Shown here: positions 50,791 through 63,107 of the stretch, piece by piece
How positions within the stretch are numbered: the stretch's first letter is position 1
Layout of the letters: each line of letters starts with the position of its first letter
Origin: Sorghum bicolor
Lineage: Eukaryota > Streptophyta > Magnoliopsida > Poales > Poaceae
Length of the DNA: 64,000 nt
Reading direction: 5' to 3'
Assembly: GCF_000003195.3 (NCBI RefSeq)
Contig: NC_012877.2
Span: 12,317,106 to 12,381,105 of the forward strand
Made by a program: the position numbers and the translations under genes
The notes under the pieces: model-generated
The model's database searches: none
Seen by the model: only the letters and a program-made list of their open reading frames with translations
What the model was told of the DNA's origin: nothing

Positions 50791-51311
50791 AGCATAGAAA
50801 AGGATTTCTAATACAGATGTATGAAAGAGGGAATATATAAAAGTGGTTATAATAATTTAGAAAAAGTTTAAGATTCTTGAAGTAAAATTATCTTTTATTT
50901 TAGGAGTGGATTATTGGAAACTCTTGGAGATCACCTTTTTTTTCTCCCAATACCTTTTTAGGAGTAAAACTACATTGTTTCAGATAGAAATGATTTTTTG
51001 CTGATTCTAAGAAATTATTCTCTGAAATGAACTAAAAGTTTCGAAGCTAAAAAAGTAGCTTCTCTTGATTCTATGAAGTGATTCTCTATCGTGATTTTGA
51101 GAATTTATGCTAAAAAAACAAAGGGAATCACTTTTTATCATAAAATCACTTTTCTAGAAGAATCAACTTCCATAAAGAATTAAAATCATATGAAACTCTA
51201 CTAAACAGCCCCTCTTGGCCGACGGCTTGCTCCGTCCTGATTAACTTGGTAGCATTTGGTTAGGAGTCAATATAGGGTGAGATGGCCCCATCTGAGTTTT
51301 CAGAAGCGGGG
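50791..51311. other. intergenic, possible decayed MITE
   Basis: 50870-51215 has degenerate inverted blocks (aaatcactttt, agaatcaactt, gattctaagaaa) and ends ctaaacagcccc, a common grass MITE terminus. The partner end was not identified. No gene. Confidence 0.3.
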
Positions 51312-51316
51312 TGATC

Positions 51317-52512
51317 TGATAGGTTACCGATATGAAACGGCACGAGGGTGGTCCGATCTTCACGACAGTAGATCAAAAGAACAAGGATAACTTGCTGCGA
51401 ACAGCGGGTAACTAGCTTTATACCTGACAAAGGTTGGATGCGACCAAGCGACTGGGAGAGAGGCACCGAAACCACGAAGACTTCGACTCGATCTCCGAAC
51501 GACCGCAGAACCACAATCCGGAACTAATCCACACAATACGGCGCAGCCGAGCGGAAGCCGTAGAGCACGAAGTAGGGGAACCCAGAGGATTCACTTCACA
51601 AGTCCAAGAAGAACAAGGAAGAACAAAGATTGAGTAAGGCACTCAGCAGCGCGGCTGCAATATCATGTAGTTTATCAAATGATCAAAGGTTGCTAATAAC
51701 TTAGAGGTAGGGGATATTTATACTAGGAACAACCCTCCTAGATAGGTATGAAAACAAAATAGAGTTTCTAAGGGAAGGCAATGTGAAAAGTCCCCTCGGA
51801 ATGGATTCCCGAACTAGCTTCGCGTAACTGTTGGCCTCCAGAGCAGTTTCCAATAAACTGACCATAACTTTTTATTGGCAAGTCCAAATGACGAACCGTT
51901 TCTTGGGTGTGAAACTAGACTCGAAGAGCTTTCCAGCAACGTATGCCATGTACCTAGAAACGTTGTAGATTGGTACAGTTTTGCACGGCAAGTTGTACCA
52001 ACGTTCTGTCATGGCAGACTGTTGACCTTCTGAGCAGTCTGTACTAATTCTGGTCTGCAGGCAATATGGAGTATCAAAACTGGTCGCCATTAGATTCATT
52101 GTAAAGTAGACTCAACAAGCTTTCCAACAAGTCCTCATGGCCCTTCATAGCTTTTGTGATTAAAAAGTTATGAATAATTCTTTGCACTGGTCCGTTTTTT
52201 ACTTCCACTGGTCCGTTTTTGACGTGTCTTCTAGGACTTGCACTGGTTCGTTCTTCAGGGTCCGATTCATCCTTCTCTTCTTCTATATACCTGAGTACAA
52301 TCAAGGTAGAACACTGAGGTAGTATATAATTCTCATTAATGTTAAAATGAATCTCACAAAGTAGCGCGTGGACCTCTTGTTGTAGCTTCTTTGCACGACT
52401 ACGTGTAACCGGTCCATCGATGACTTGGGCTGGTGTCGGTGTAGGTAAAACTTGAGTGGTTGTAGCTTGACTTGGAGCTTGTGACATCTTGCTTATTGGC
52501 ATGGTCATATCA
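51317..52512 (-). repeat. 3' LTR of the 5.8-kb element
   Basis: 1196 bp. It contains a short array of cactggtccgttttt-like units at 52184-52260 and the 3' end of the long ORF. Confidence 0.92.
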
Positions 52513-55313
52513 TCCTCCCCCTCTTGAAAAGGAGTCGTCCTCGACTCTAACTCTTCTGATCGAAAGAGTTGTGCTAGGCCATCAGTTTGTAATGTTGTGA
52601 TAACATCGCAATCTTCTTGTTCCATGATAGTAAGGTGTTTGAATCTATAGTCATATAAACCAAGTAGTAGCCTTGTATGTGGAAACCTAAATGATTTGGA
52701 ATTAAGTTTAGCTTTCACCTTGAGTGGATGCTTGAATGTTGATTGCCTTAGTATGGTCTCATCATCCTCACTCCCTTCAAGAAAAGTCGTCCACGACTTT
52801 TGTTTACCTGAAAACAGCTTAGACAAAATAGAGGGTGGATGTACTTGATAATTCCAATAATCATTTCTTTTGTTCTGTTCATTTGTGCCATTATGAATTA
52901 TTTTTGCATTATTTCCTTTTCCATGTAAGAAACATTCTCTCAACTTTGGTGAACCTACAAACAGTTTAGAGGATGGTAGCACAAAAATTTCTTCCAATCC
53001 AATCATTTGATTCATGTTGTCATGTTTTATCTTTAGAAGATCAAACTTTTCATCAAATGGATGTTGAGAACTAATGTTATTCCAAAAATTATTGTGGCAG
53101 CAAAAATTATTGAAGGGTTTAGAAGTATAATTTTTAAACTCAATGCTCCAAGGTGTGGATGAACAACTTTTCGGTGTATAGGCTTTGCTTTGCACAAGAT
53201 TTCTATCTTTAAGTGGATGGTACGAACATGCTGACAACACGAATTGATCGAAACCATAAGCACCAAGCATTTGTTGCATCTTAAAAGATTTCTCATTTTG
53301 TTTATCTCTCAACATTTTTGAGTCTAAATCAGCAAACTTGTTATATGTTACACAAATTGCATGAACTTGGAAGGTATCTACAACATGTTCTCCAATCAAG
53401 ACAAATGTAAACTGGAAGCTATGAGTAGTATTCATTGAACTCAAAGATGTTATGTTAGAAATTTTCTCAAGCATTTGTTCAATATTGATAGGCATGTTAA
53501 GCATAGAATAACACAAACATTCAAGAGGAGATATCCTTGTAAACAAATCAGCACAAGTAACCGACTGGATGAGGTGTTGTTTGTTGTTATATGAAGTGTT
53601 GCAAGGATCATTCAAAGCACAAAGACTCTCATCAAAAAGAAATTCAGCACTTGTATCAACATGAGTTCCAGTCAAATCAGCACAAATGTTTTGGTTATGT
53701 TTTATTGCTGAAACAGTGATATCACAAGTACTCAACATGCGTTGAACAATCAGATTTGATTTATTTTTCATGTATTTTAAATCCAATGATTCTACGTGTA
53801 CCAAGGTTTGAATCTCTGAATATTTACCTTCATTGTTAATCTTAGATGGTTTTGATGAATTAACTAAAGGGTTGAGAAATGTGCAGCCATCTCTAAGATG
53901 TATGAGCATTGAAACATAATGCATCGTATCACACATGTGAATGCAAATCATCATGTACATGAACCATATCAAACCATAGAAAAGATCATGTATGATTGAA
54001 CTTTGGTTATCAACTTGTAAAATTTCAACACACGGGTGAATATGTGAAATAATCAAATCAGTGCAAATATTTCGTGTATGGTTAATCCCATTTAAACCAT
54101 GTGTATTATCATAATTACATGCCATTTTATTTTGCAAACTCAAATCTGATTTATTTTCAATAACTTTTAGAATTTTTGGTGGTTCAAGCACCAATGATTG
54201 CACCTCTGAAATCTTACCGTTATCCATGTCATGGTTCAGATTTTGGGCAACACACAATGGGTTTAGTTGAATGGCTACCCTCTGATTTCTCTCAACAAGT
54301 ATGGTGTTGTCTTGAGCATCCATCTCTTCCCTATTCTCATCACCAACCTGCACATTTGGAAAGACAAAACTAGAAGTAGAGATGAAAGTGTTAGTTTCAA
54401 AGATATCCTCACTTGGCCTGCATTCTAAATATCTAGTTTTTTGTGGTGTATCCCTCACACTCTCATTGTTGACACTCTCAACCTTATAGTGGGTGGAATC
54501 ACTTGACTCTCCTTTGTCTTCACTCTCTCTCATTTTGGCAATGTGGCTCTCATTCTCACATAGGTTTTGATGCACAATTACTTCAACGTCTTCTGGAGCC
54601 ACATATGCATGTGTATCGTTGTCATTGACAATCACTTGTTCTTCCTCATCGAAGATTGGGGGCTGATCATAATTCACAACATCATTTTCTTCATGAACCT
54701 GCATCGCAAAAGGAACAAGAATAGAAGGTATTATGATGTTAGAAGTAAATAATTCCTCACATGATTCATATCTTTTTTCTCTCAATTTTTGTGGATCACT
54801 CTCACATAGAGTTTTGTGGCTCTCCTCAAATATTGTGGAATCTCTCATCTTCTTATTTAGAACTCTCTCACTGAATTTTGGTTGGTGCCACTCTTTCTCA
54901 CGTATGGTGGAATGTCTCATCTTTTACTTTTGATTTCTCTCACTCAATTTTGGTTGGTGGCACTCTTGCTGAATTTTTCTTTTGGGGGACACACAGTAAT
55001 CTTCATCATCAATGAGCACACGGGGGCGAATGCTATGCCCATGAGCACCTCCTCCATGTTGTCCACTGTGGCCATAAAGACCACGGCGAGAGTTGGTTGA
55101 GCTATGTTGTTTAGCCCGACCGTGCACCACAGGAAGACGTTCATCAAACATCTTCTCCATAGCCTCCACAAGTGAGTTTTGTAGTTGGCGTAACTCAGCC
55201 CGCGAAACTGGTGTTTCTTTTTCTCCATATCGACCACCACGAACGCTCAAATTGGATCCTGGCATGTTAGCACTTATGCAAGATATAGTGGAATAGTTAA
55301 TTTGTGGAATCAC
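52074..55313 (-). pseudogene. long Gag-like/unknown ORF with one in-frame TAA
   Basis: One frame of about 1080 codons runs from 55313 to 52074 (inside the 3' LTR), broken only by TAA at 54924-54926. It reopens at the Met at 54920, leaving a 948-residue product. The first part (VSRAELRQLQNSLVEAMEKM, then a Gly/His/Arg-rich stretch) resembles the N-terminus of gypsy Gag. The middle is long, acidic and Asn/His/Cys-rich, with no recognised domain or zinc knuckle. The C-terminus (ELESRTTPFQEGEDDM, GPVTRSRAK) resembles the end of chromovirus Pol. The most economical reading is a hybrid in which unrelated sequence replaced the gag-pol core. Long open reading through the filler suggests selection or recent origin. 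Confidence 0.65.
52513..52526 (-). other. polypurine tract of the 5.8-kb element
   Basis: Minus-strand AAGAGGGGGAGGA directly precedes the 3' LTR. It is also translated within the long ORF (the EGEDD stretch). Confidence 0.8.
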
Positions 55314-55900
55314 ACAATCTCACCTCTTACTTACCAATGCTCTTTCCTATTCTCAAGGACAGTGAATTGTGCTAGTGTAGCAGCTCAACAGAAGTGATTC
55401 CGAGGTCGCAAGGATTACGAATCGAATGTCCTGGTTTCAGTTTTTGGTGGAGCTATAGGTGGCTAAACAAGGGAGGCTACGGTACTGAAAATCAAGTGTT
55501 TAGATGTGCTCACAAGATATAGTGTTGCTGGTATATAAATCACCAAGAATCTGAATGTGTGAACTGAATTTTCAGTGAGCAAACCGCAATACAACCCCTT
55601 TCCTCTTCTTCTACTTTTCTTGTTCTTTCTCTTTTCTTTTCTCTGTTTTTTTTTACTTTTTTTTACTCTTTTTTTTCTAACAGGGGTGCGGATAACAAAT
55701 GAAACTCAACACAATATATATAAAGAGGGTGACTAGCAACTTGATGAACACAAAACACAAGATAACAGTACCGTCAAAGGGCTCTAGGATTATTTTTTGG
55801 CTTTTTTAGTGGACTATAGGTGATGAACAAAATAGTAGCAAATGATAGATAAACTAAAGGCAGATATGTGGATGATTGTGAGACCTACCGTGACAACGAA

Positions 55901-55914
55901 AGCTTTGATACCAG
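55901..55914 (-). other. primer-binding site of the 5.8-kb element
   Basis: Minus-strand TGGTATCAAAGC, next to the right LTR, matches the initiator-Met PBS except for one base. Confidence 0.8.
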
Positions 55915-55915
55915 T

Positions 55916-57110
55916 TGATAGGTTACCGATATGAAACGGCACGAGGGTGGCCCGATCTTCACGACAGTAGATCAAAAGAACAAGGATAACTTGCTGCGAA
56001 CAGCGGGTAACTAGCTTTATACCTGACAAAGGTTGGATGCGACCAAGCGACGGGGAGAGAGGCACCGAAACCACGAAGACTTTGACTCGATCTCCGAACG
56101 ACCGCAGAACCACAATCCGGAACTAATCCACACAATACGGCGCAGCCGAGCGGAAGCCGTAGAGCACGAAGTAGGGGAACCCAGAGGATTCACTTCACAA
56201 GTCCAAGAAGAACAAGGAAGAACAAAGGTTGAGTAAGGCACTCAGCAGCGCGGCTGCAATATCATGTAGTTTATCAAATGATCAAAGGTTGCTAATAGCT
56301 TAGAGGTAGGGGATATTTATACTAGGAACAACCCTCCTAGATAGGTATGAAAACAAAATAGAGTTTCTAAGGGAAGGCAATGTGAAAAGTCCCCTCGGAA
56401 TGGATTCCCGAACTGGCTTCGCGTGACTGTTGGCCTCCAGAGCAGTTTCCAATAAACTGACCATAACTTTTTATTGGGAAGTCCAAATGACGAACCGTTT
56501 CTTGGGTGTGAAACTAGACTCAAAGAGCTTTCCAGCAACGTATGCCATGTACCTAGAAACGTTGTAGATTGGTACAGGTTTGCACGGCAAGTTGTACCAA
56601 CATTCTGTCATGGCAGACTGTTGACCTTCTGAGCAGTCTGTACTAATTCTGGTCTGCAGGCAATATGGAGTATCAAAACTGGTCGCCATTAGATTCATTG
56701 TAAAGTAGACTCGACAATCTTTCCAACAAGTCCTCATGGCCATTCATAGCTTTTGTGATTAAAAAGTTATGAATAATTCTTTGCACTGGTCCGTTTTTTA
56801 CTTCCACTGGTCCGTTTTTGACGTGTCTTCTAGGACTTGCACTGGTTCGTTCTTCAGGGTCCGATTCATCCTTCTCTTCTACTATATACCTGAGTACAAT
56901 CAAGGTAGAACACTGAGGTAGTATATAATTCTCATTAATGTTAAAATGAATCTCACAAAGTAGTGCGTGGACCTCTTGTTGTAGCTTCTTTGCACGACTA
57001 CGTGTAACCGGTCCATCGATGACTTGGGCTGGTGTCGGTGTAGGTAAAACTTGAGTGGTTGTAGCTTGACTTAAGCTTGTGACATCTTGCTTATTGGCAT
57101 GGTCATATCA
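55916..57110 (-). repeat. 5' LTR of the 5.8-kb element
   Basis: 1195 bp, matching 51317-52512 with roughly 18 differences, including a 1-base deletion near 57072. Confidence 0.92.
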
Positions 57111-57115
57111 TGATC

Positions 57116-57359
57116 TCATTTGATGTTTGGTTGAGGGATGGAATGATTCTGTTTTTTGTTTGGTTCTCGGACAACAAAAGTGAGATTGACTATTGACATG
57201 TAGAGCTCACATTCGTTAGATTTTTTTTATTTTTATTTTTATTTTTCGTTTTTCTTTTTTCTTCTACCTTATCCTTTCTCCTTTTGTGGGACATCTCCTT
57301 CCATGGATGTCATCGTGGCCTCTACTGCCTGCGCTCGTGACACTATGGTCAGGCTCACC
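57116..57359. other. short intergenic stretch
   Basis: T-rich stretch around 57223-57270. No feature recognised. Confidence 0.4.
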
Positions 57360-58155
57360 TAAAGATGGCGGGGCGGATATCCGTGGGTTTCAGTTCCTCA
57401 GGTTTCGGTTTTGGTGTCTGTTTTTCGCCCACGGTTTTGCGGGTTCGGATACCCGAAATACCACGGTTTTGGGGCGGATACTAATTTTCACCCATGGTGC
57501 TCCATCGGGGCCCCGAAAAATGTAGCCCACTAAAAGTCCAGCAACCAACCGTAAGTATATAAGCCTCATTGCCTCACTCCCTCAGCCTCAACTTGTCTTC
57601 TCCTGCAGCCGCACAGGCAGGGGAGGCACGGGCGAACGGCCGCATGGGTAGGCCGCAGGCATGACCTGAACTTCTGCTAATCTGCTCCCATCCAACGCCC
57701 TCTCCCATCCCCACGAGCACGGCAGATGGCGCACACCCTCTCTCATCCAATGCCCCGACGGGAGACCGAAGACCTCGCCGACTCGAGATGGTTTACCGGC
57801 CTCGGCGCCTGGCTAGTCCGCTGTCCGCGTCTCCGCAACCTTCGACTCTAATATGTGATGTGTAGTGAACTTGGGTTGCTTACTTGCTTCTCAGTACTTA
57901 GTAGTCGGTACATGGCATTGGTAGACTTGCATGTTTGCTAATATAGCATGTATTGCATTGCTGTCTCTGCTGATTTATTATAATATTTTTGGGTTTCGGT
58001 TAATCCTTGGGTTTCGAGGATCCGCGGGTTTCGGTTTTGGAGATGGATTTTCACCCGAATCAGGGTTTGGAGCGGGTTCGGGTTTTAATTTCAGGTTTCG
58101 GTTTTGGGTGCCCAGAGACTCCACCCGATCCGAATCCGCACCGTTGCCATCCTTA
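57360..58155. mobile_element. hAT-like element with gggtttcggtttt-type interior, about 800 bp
   Basis: TAAAGATGGCGGGGCGG at the left and inverted TAAGGATGGCAACGGTGCGG at the right are like the grass family beginning ggatggcaacgg. The flanks GGCTCACC and CTCACACC are only roughly alike, so the TSD is imperfect. 57490-57930 inside looks like separate GC-rich sequence. Confidence 0.45.
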
Positions 58156-59664
58156 CTCACACCCGTGCTGGCTGCCAGTCGTGGGCATCGCCACTGCCTA
58201 GTCATTCAGCTCCACCACCTGCCTCGCTCCTCGCGCGGCTGCCGCCCAACCAGCAGTCACGCCGCCACCACATGGCCACACACTCAGAGCCGCTCGCTCG
58301 CGACCTCCGCCCTGCATGTAACCGACTGTGGTCGTTGGGCCCACAAGCCACCTCGCACCGTCGACCTCAGACCTGCACGCTATCTTCCTCATGCCTCCCT
58401 CTTCTTTAGCACCGATTGGTGGCTGTACTTGTGGACGCCCTGACCTCTTAGGCCTACTTTGGGAAGAGAAGAAAGTCTTCCCTAGGAAGATTGCCCTGCG
58501 GATGGAAAAATTTTTATCTTTCCATTCCCGCCTTTTTCCAGGGGTAGTTTCCTTGCGTGGGGTAGTTTCCCTGCTACCATTTGGCAGCAGGTTTGTTTGG
58601 CACTGGGAACTAAACTAAGCATAATGTCTATTAGTAATTGTCTAGTCTTGCAGCTAATCTAAAAGTACGTTTTCATGACCAGAAATACACAGATTTTTTT
58701 TGAACTTGTAATACTTTTGCCAAAGTACATACAATAAAACTGAAAACAATCTCAATTTTTTTGAATAATATAAGGAAATCACCACAAATCGATGCCAACC
58801 ACAATATTTTCGTGCACATAATGCATGACAAAATCACAAGATCAAAATTATTTGACAGTCCAACACATAGAAAATTTAATTCAAGTGGCAAATTTAACCT
58901 AACTAATAGATCATCTCTATCCAAATATCCAAGACATATATAGAAAAATAAATTATTATGGTTTAATTCCTTTTCATAAGCTTCTCGCACACTGCATCTG
59001 CATTTTTCTTCTCAAATCATAGATCACCCAAAGCTCTGCAAGTAAACACAACTAACAACATTAGCAGCTAGAAACATAGCTAAAGTAAGCTAATCAAAGT
59101 TTCAAAAACTGAATCAGAAATACTCTTGAATTCATGTGCTGCTAATCATACTTAAGACAAGAGGCTAACAAGATGTTCAATAAATTGAAGAGTGAGGATA
59201 AATAAATTGATCCTGAGACCAAGCCGCTGCAATGAACTACAATGTGCAGAGTATAGTTGTTGAGGGCTACATCAGAGAGGAGATCTAGCTAGGAACACTA
59301 GTTTAAGTATAGGTTTCTGCTCGTGGTGCATACAGCGCTACTGTTGAGTATGCAAATGCATGCAGACACGAAGGTAAGGGATTTAATTAGCATTACCTAT
59401 AGGAAATTCCATGAGGTTCTGTGAAATTTGAAAAAAAAATGAACTCAAATTGACAAAGTCAACACTAATCGAGCGAGCAGGTCAATATTGGAGAAGATAG
59501 GAGCTCTGTCATCATTCTTTTTAGCGATCTATATACTCAAATTGGCCGCTGCTGAATGATTGCACAATAGCTTATCAGAACAAGGAGAAGGGAGGAAGGA
59601 CTCACCAGATCTTGAAACGAGGCATGTCCAGGCAAGGGCTCACCGGATCTAGGAGGAACAATCT
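58156..59664. other. intergenic, nothing firmly recognised
   Basis: 58160-58440 is GC-rich without a recognisable domain. 58480-58620 has repeated ggtagtttcc motifs typical of decayed DNA elements. 58680-59580 is AT-rich and empty. Confidence 0.35.
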
Positions 59665-59695
59665 GTGAGAAGAGATGGTCAAGAAATGCGAAACC

Positions 59696-60244
59696 CTAGC
59701 AGAAGGCACGGACATGGCAGAGGCTCACCGGATCGACGAGATGACAGAGGCGACGGGAAGCCGGGGCAGAGGAGATGGGGTGCCGGGTTGGAGGCGATGG
59801 GAGCCCGACGGCGGAGCCTGGAGCACCCAGGCAAGCGGCGGCGACCTTGACTAGGTGGCGTCGCGAGCACAGAAGAAAGGAGTCGTGCGGCTCGCGAGCG
59901 GACGGGGAAACCCTCCCGGACGAATGAGTCGTGGATTTGTTCCTCAAGGAAAACACAAGGGAACGGGCTGCATCCTCGACTTTGTGGGTTGCCCAAGGGC
60001 ACATAAATTTGTCCTGAGGGAGGCTGACACAGGCTAGATTGGCCCATGGAAAAGCCGGGATCCCTCCGTGATACTGGGCTACCAAACACCGCCGGAGCCG
60101 CATCTTGCTTGTGCGGTCATGGGGCCAGAGCTCACCCGCGCGGCGGTGACGGCGGCAGCGCATGAGCTTAGCCACGCCTAGACCTTGCCCTCCTCTGCAC
60201 ATCTCCTCTTCTTCCACGGCAGTCAGTGAACGAGCTCGTCCCAT
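59696..60244 (-). other. unrecognised GC-rich ORF, 182 codons
   Basis: An open minus-strand frame in a GC-rich island (59580-60250), with no recognisable motif, splice context or promoter. The plus strand near 59580-59740 has repeated ctcaccggatc units. It may be the first exon of an unknown gene or transposon cargo. I do not assign a function. Confidence 0.2.
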
Positions 60245-60365
60245 TTGGGACTGACCCTGTCCAGCCTTTTCGGTGGGATGGTCCCAAATTCCCTGAAATA
60301 TTTTACGTGGAATGTCCCTAACTCTAAAAGATGTTAGGCGAAGTAAGTTACTCGACTATAGCTTG

Positions 60366-60562
60366 GTTGTAGCACTTTTATTTTTATTTGACAAACATTG
60401 TCCAATTATGGAGTAATTAGACTTAAAAGATTCGTCTCGCGATTTACAAACAAACTGTGCAATTATTTTTTGTTTTCATCTATATTCATGCATGTGCCGT
60501 AAGATTTGATATGATGAGGAATTTTGAAAATTGGTTGGTTTTTGTGTGAACTAAACAAGGCC
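60366..60562 (+). mobile_element. Tourist-like MITE, 5' end degraded
   Basis: Blocks gtagcacttttatttttatttgac, cttaaaagattcgtctcgcg and the right end GAACTAAACAAGGCC belong to the GGCCTTGTTTAGTT family. The left terminus is missing. Confidence 0.7.
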
Positions 60563-60843
60563 ACAGTGGTTTCTTTTCTATGGTCATCAATTGAGCATCG
60601 TGTGCTCCCATCTGATATTTTATCATGGGACGAAGTGTTGTAAATTATCATTGTTTCACACAACAAAATCCACGTCAACATAAACAAAAACGTACACACC
60701 GTACACGGTTCCAACCCACACGCCAAAAGTCCTTTGTTCCTGTGCGAAAACGCCAAGAAACGCTCCGTGAGCCCACGACGCGCCACGGTCCCAATCCCAA
60801 ACCACAGCCCATCCACCGCCGAGGCGAGCCCGGGAATCGAGCC

Positions 60844-61029
60844 ATGGCGGCGGCGGCGGTGGTCAGGACCGAGGAGCAGGAGGTGCCCAACCAGCGGGTC
60901 ATCCTGAACAGGCACGTGATGGGCTTCCCCTCCGAGGATGACATGGAGCTCGTGGCCGGAGCCGCGCACCTGGCCGTGCCACCGGGCTCGGCGGCGGCGG
61001 TGCTCAAGAACCTTCACATCTCGTGTGAC
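60844..61029 (+). pseudogene. double-bond reductase paralogue, exon 1 only
   Basis: From ATG 60844 the sequence encodes MAAAAVVRTEEQEVPNQRVI, then LNRHVMGFPSEDDMELVAGA and VPPGSAAAVLKNLHISCD. These align with exon 1 of the gene at 45455 and, unlike it, stay in frame across the VPPGS region. Family members continue DPYMR, but here similarity stops at 61029 and copia integrase sequence begins. The remaining exons are absent from the window. Same strand and about 11 kb apart, so the pair probably arose by tandem duplication. The fused frame ends at 61068. Confidence 0.75.
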
Positions 61030-63107
61030 TTTCCAATGAGTTCGATCTTTTCTTTGTGCGGAGAATAGAAAAATTTATGAACGGACACCATCATATTCGC
61101 CTCAATCTAATGGGGTTGCCGAAAGAAAGAACTGGACGTTAATGGACTTGGTGAATACCATGTTAGGAACATCCGGTATGGCTAAAGCATGGTGGGGAGG
61201 CTGTTTTAACAGCATGTCATGTTCTAAATAGAGTTCCAACTAAGAATAGTGAAGTTACTCCGTATGAAGGATGGAAAGGAAGGAAACCATCACTCCATTA
61301 GTTACGTACGTGGGGCTGTTTGGCCATGGTCAGCGTACCAATTAATAAGAAACGCAAGCTTGAACCAAAGACCGTTGATTGTATCTTTTTGGGTTATGCG
61401 CACCATAGCACGGCTTATAAGTTCTTAGTGATAAAATCTGAAGCGTCTGATGTTTTAGTTGATACACTTTTGGAGTCAAGGGATGTTACTTTCTTTGACA
61501 ATATTTTTCCAATAAAAGTTGCTTATTTTTTACCGAGTTCGTCTAATGAATTTACTCCTGAGTCCATACCTCGATAGAACAATTTATAGACCCACTTGGT
61601 ATTGAAGATGATAACCATGTTGTAGCTCCTAGAAGGAGTAAGAGACAAAGGGTTGAAAAATCCTTTGATGATGACTTCATTGTCTATCTCATAGATGATA
61701 CTCCCATGACCATTGCAGAGGCATATGCATCACCATATGCAGATTATTGGAAGGCACTGTTCGCCTAAACGGCCGTTTACACCGTTTAAACGCCGTGTAA
61801 ACGCTACACAATGGTACACCGTTTCCATTTAATCATCTGTTTAGTCCGTTTAATTGACCGTTTAGCCCGTTTAATGGACTGTTTAGCCCGAATAATGGCT
61901 AAACGGCAGGTGACCGACTGTTTACCGTTTAGCGTTTAGCAAAACATTGTTGGAAGGATGCAGTCCGTAGTGAGATGGACTCCATCACTGCAAATGGCAC
62001 ATGGGAAGTTGTAGATAAACCAGCGGGTTGTATACCAATTAGCTGTAAATGAGTATTTAAGAAGAAACTCAGGCCTGATGGTACTATTGAAAAGTATAAG
62101 GCAAGGCTTGTTGCTAAAGGTTTTACACAGAAAGAAGATGAGGATTTCTTTGATACCTACTCATCTGTTGCCAAATTAACTACAATCCAAGTGCTATTAT
62201 CCTTGGCTGCTTCCCATAAGCTTCTTGTCCATCAGATGGACGTGAAGACGACTTTCCTTAATGGAGAGTTAGAGGAAGAAATTTATATGAATCAGCCAGA
62301 TAGATTTATAGCACACGAACAAGAAGGCAAGGTGTGTAGGTTACTCAAATCCTTATCCGACTTAAAGCAAGCACCAAAGCAGTGGCATGAGAAGTTTGAA
62401 AAGACGTTGACCTCTGGTAGGTTTGCAATAAATGAAGCCGACATTTGTGTGTATTACCGTTATGAAGCCCTGATAAATGAAGCCCTGATATCTCATTTGC
62501 TGTAAGCAAGTTGAGTAGATTTTCCTCTAATCTAGGAAGCGATCACTGGCGTGGTATTGATCGAGTAATGCGTTACCTAAAAGGTACAATGATTTATGCA
62601 ATTCACTATTCAGGGTACCCAGGTGTACTTGAAGGATATAGTGATTCAAACTGGATTTCAGAAGCTAATGAGCTTAAGGCCACTAGTGGATACATATTTA
62701 CTTTGGGTGGTGGTGCTGTCTCTTGGAGGTCTTGTAAGCAGACAATACTTACAAAGTCCACAATGTAGGCAGAGCTTATAGCTCTGGATACAGCCTCTAC
62801 TGAGGCTGAGTGGTTAAGAGATATGTTGATGGACTTGCCTTTGGTTGAGAAACCAATTCCTGCTATTCTCATAAACTGTGATAATCAAACAGTGATCACA
62901 AAGGTGAAGAATAGTCAGGATAATAGGAAAAAGTCTAGCAAACATATAAAGTGTAGACTGAAGTCTGTTATGAAATTAAGGAGCTCCGAAGTAATAGTTG
63001 TGGACTACATCCAGACAGCTAAAAACCTGGCAGATCCCTTTACAAAGGGACTATCACGCACCGTGATTGACAATGCATCGAAGGAGATGGGATTGATACC
63101 CATGTGA
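61030..63107 (+). pseudogene. Ty1/copia pol fragment: integrase, RT, RNase H, decayed
   Basis: Starts mid-integrase (YSPQSNGVAERKN, then TACHVLNRVPTK and KTVDCIFLGYAHHS). RT follows from about 61960 (EMDSITANGTWEVVD, KARLVAKGFTQKE, LVHQMDVKTTFLNGELEEEI, LKQAPKQWHEKF). An internal deletion near 62500 removes the catalytic YVDD region. RNase H follows (MRYLKGTMIYAIHYSG, GYSDSNWISEANELKATSG, FTKGLSR). Multiple frameshifts and stops make it dead. The 5' LTR, gag and protease are missing. A hAT MITE sits inside it. Confidence 0.85.
61755..61949. mobile_element. hAT MITE, 195 bp, inside copia RT
   Basis: A perfect 8-bp TSD TTGGAAGG (61747-61754, 61950-61957). Ends CACTGTTCGCCTAAACG and inverted CAATGTTTTGCTAAACG. 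The interior is a degenerate array of gtttag, gtttaat and taaacgg units. Removing it restores the copia frame. Confidence 0.85.

Larger units (their letters stand above)
51317..57110 (-). mobile_element. non-autonomous LTR retrotransposon, 5.8 kb
   Basis: Ends TGATAGG...CATATCA, TSD TGATC (51312-51316, 57111-57115). LTRs are 51317-52512 and 55916-57110, about 1.5% diverged by eye (roughly 18 differences). The PBS sits on the minus strand next to the right LTR and the purine tract next to the left LTR, so it reads leftward. The interior codes one long frame without protease, RT or integrase. The tail (EGEDDM, GPVTRSRAKKLQQEV) crosses the purine tract into the 3' LTR. This resembles chromoviruses whose pol ends inside the LTR, so a gypsy origin is likely (inference). 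Confidence 0.88.

Noticed and set aside
57380..58110. Repeated gggtttcggtttt motifs resembling telomere repeats
   Set aside because: The unit is not the plant telomere TTTAGGG, is irregular, and is a known feature of the ggatggcaacgg-type hAT family.
60625..61068. 147-codon ORF running into the reductase exon 1
   Set aside because: Its first part is upstream sequence without family similarity; the conserved start is ATG 60844.
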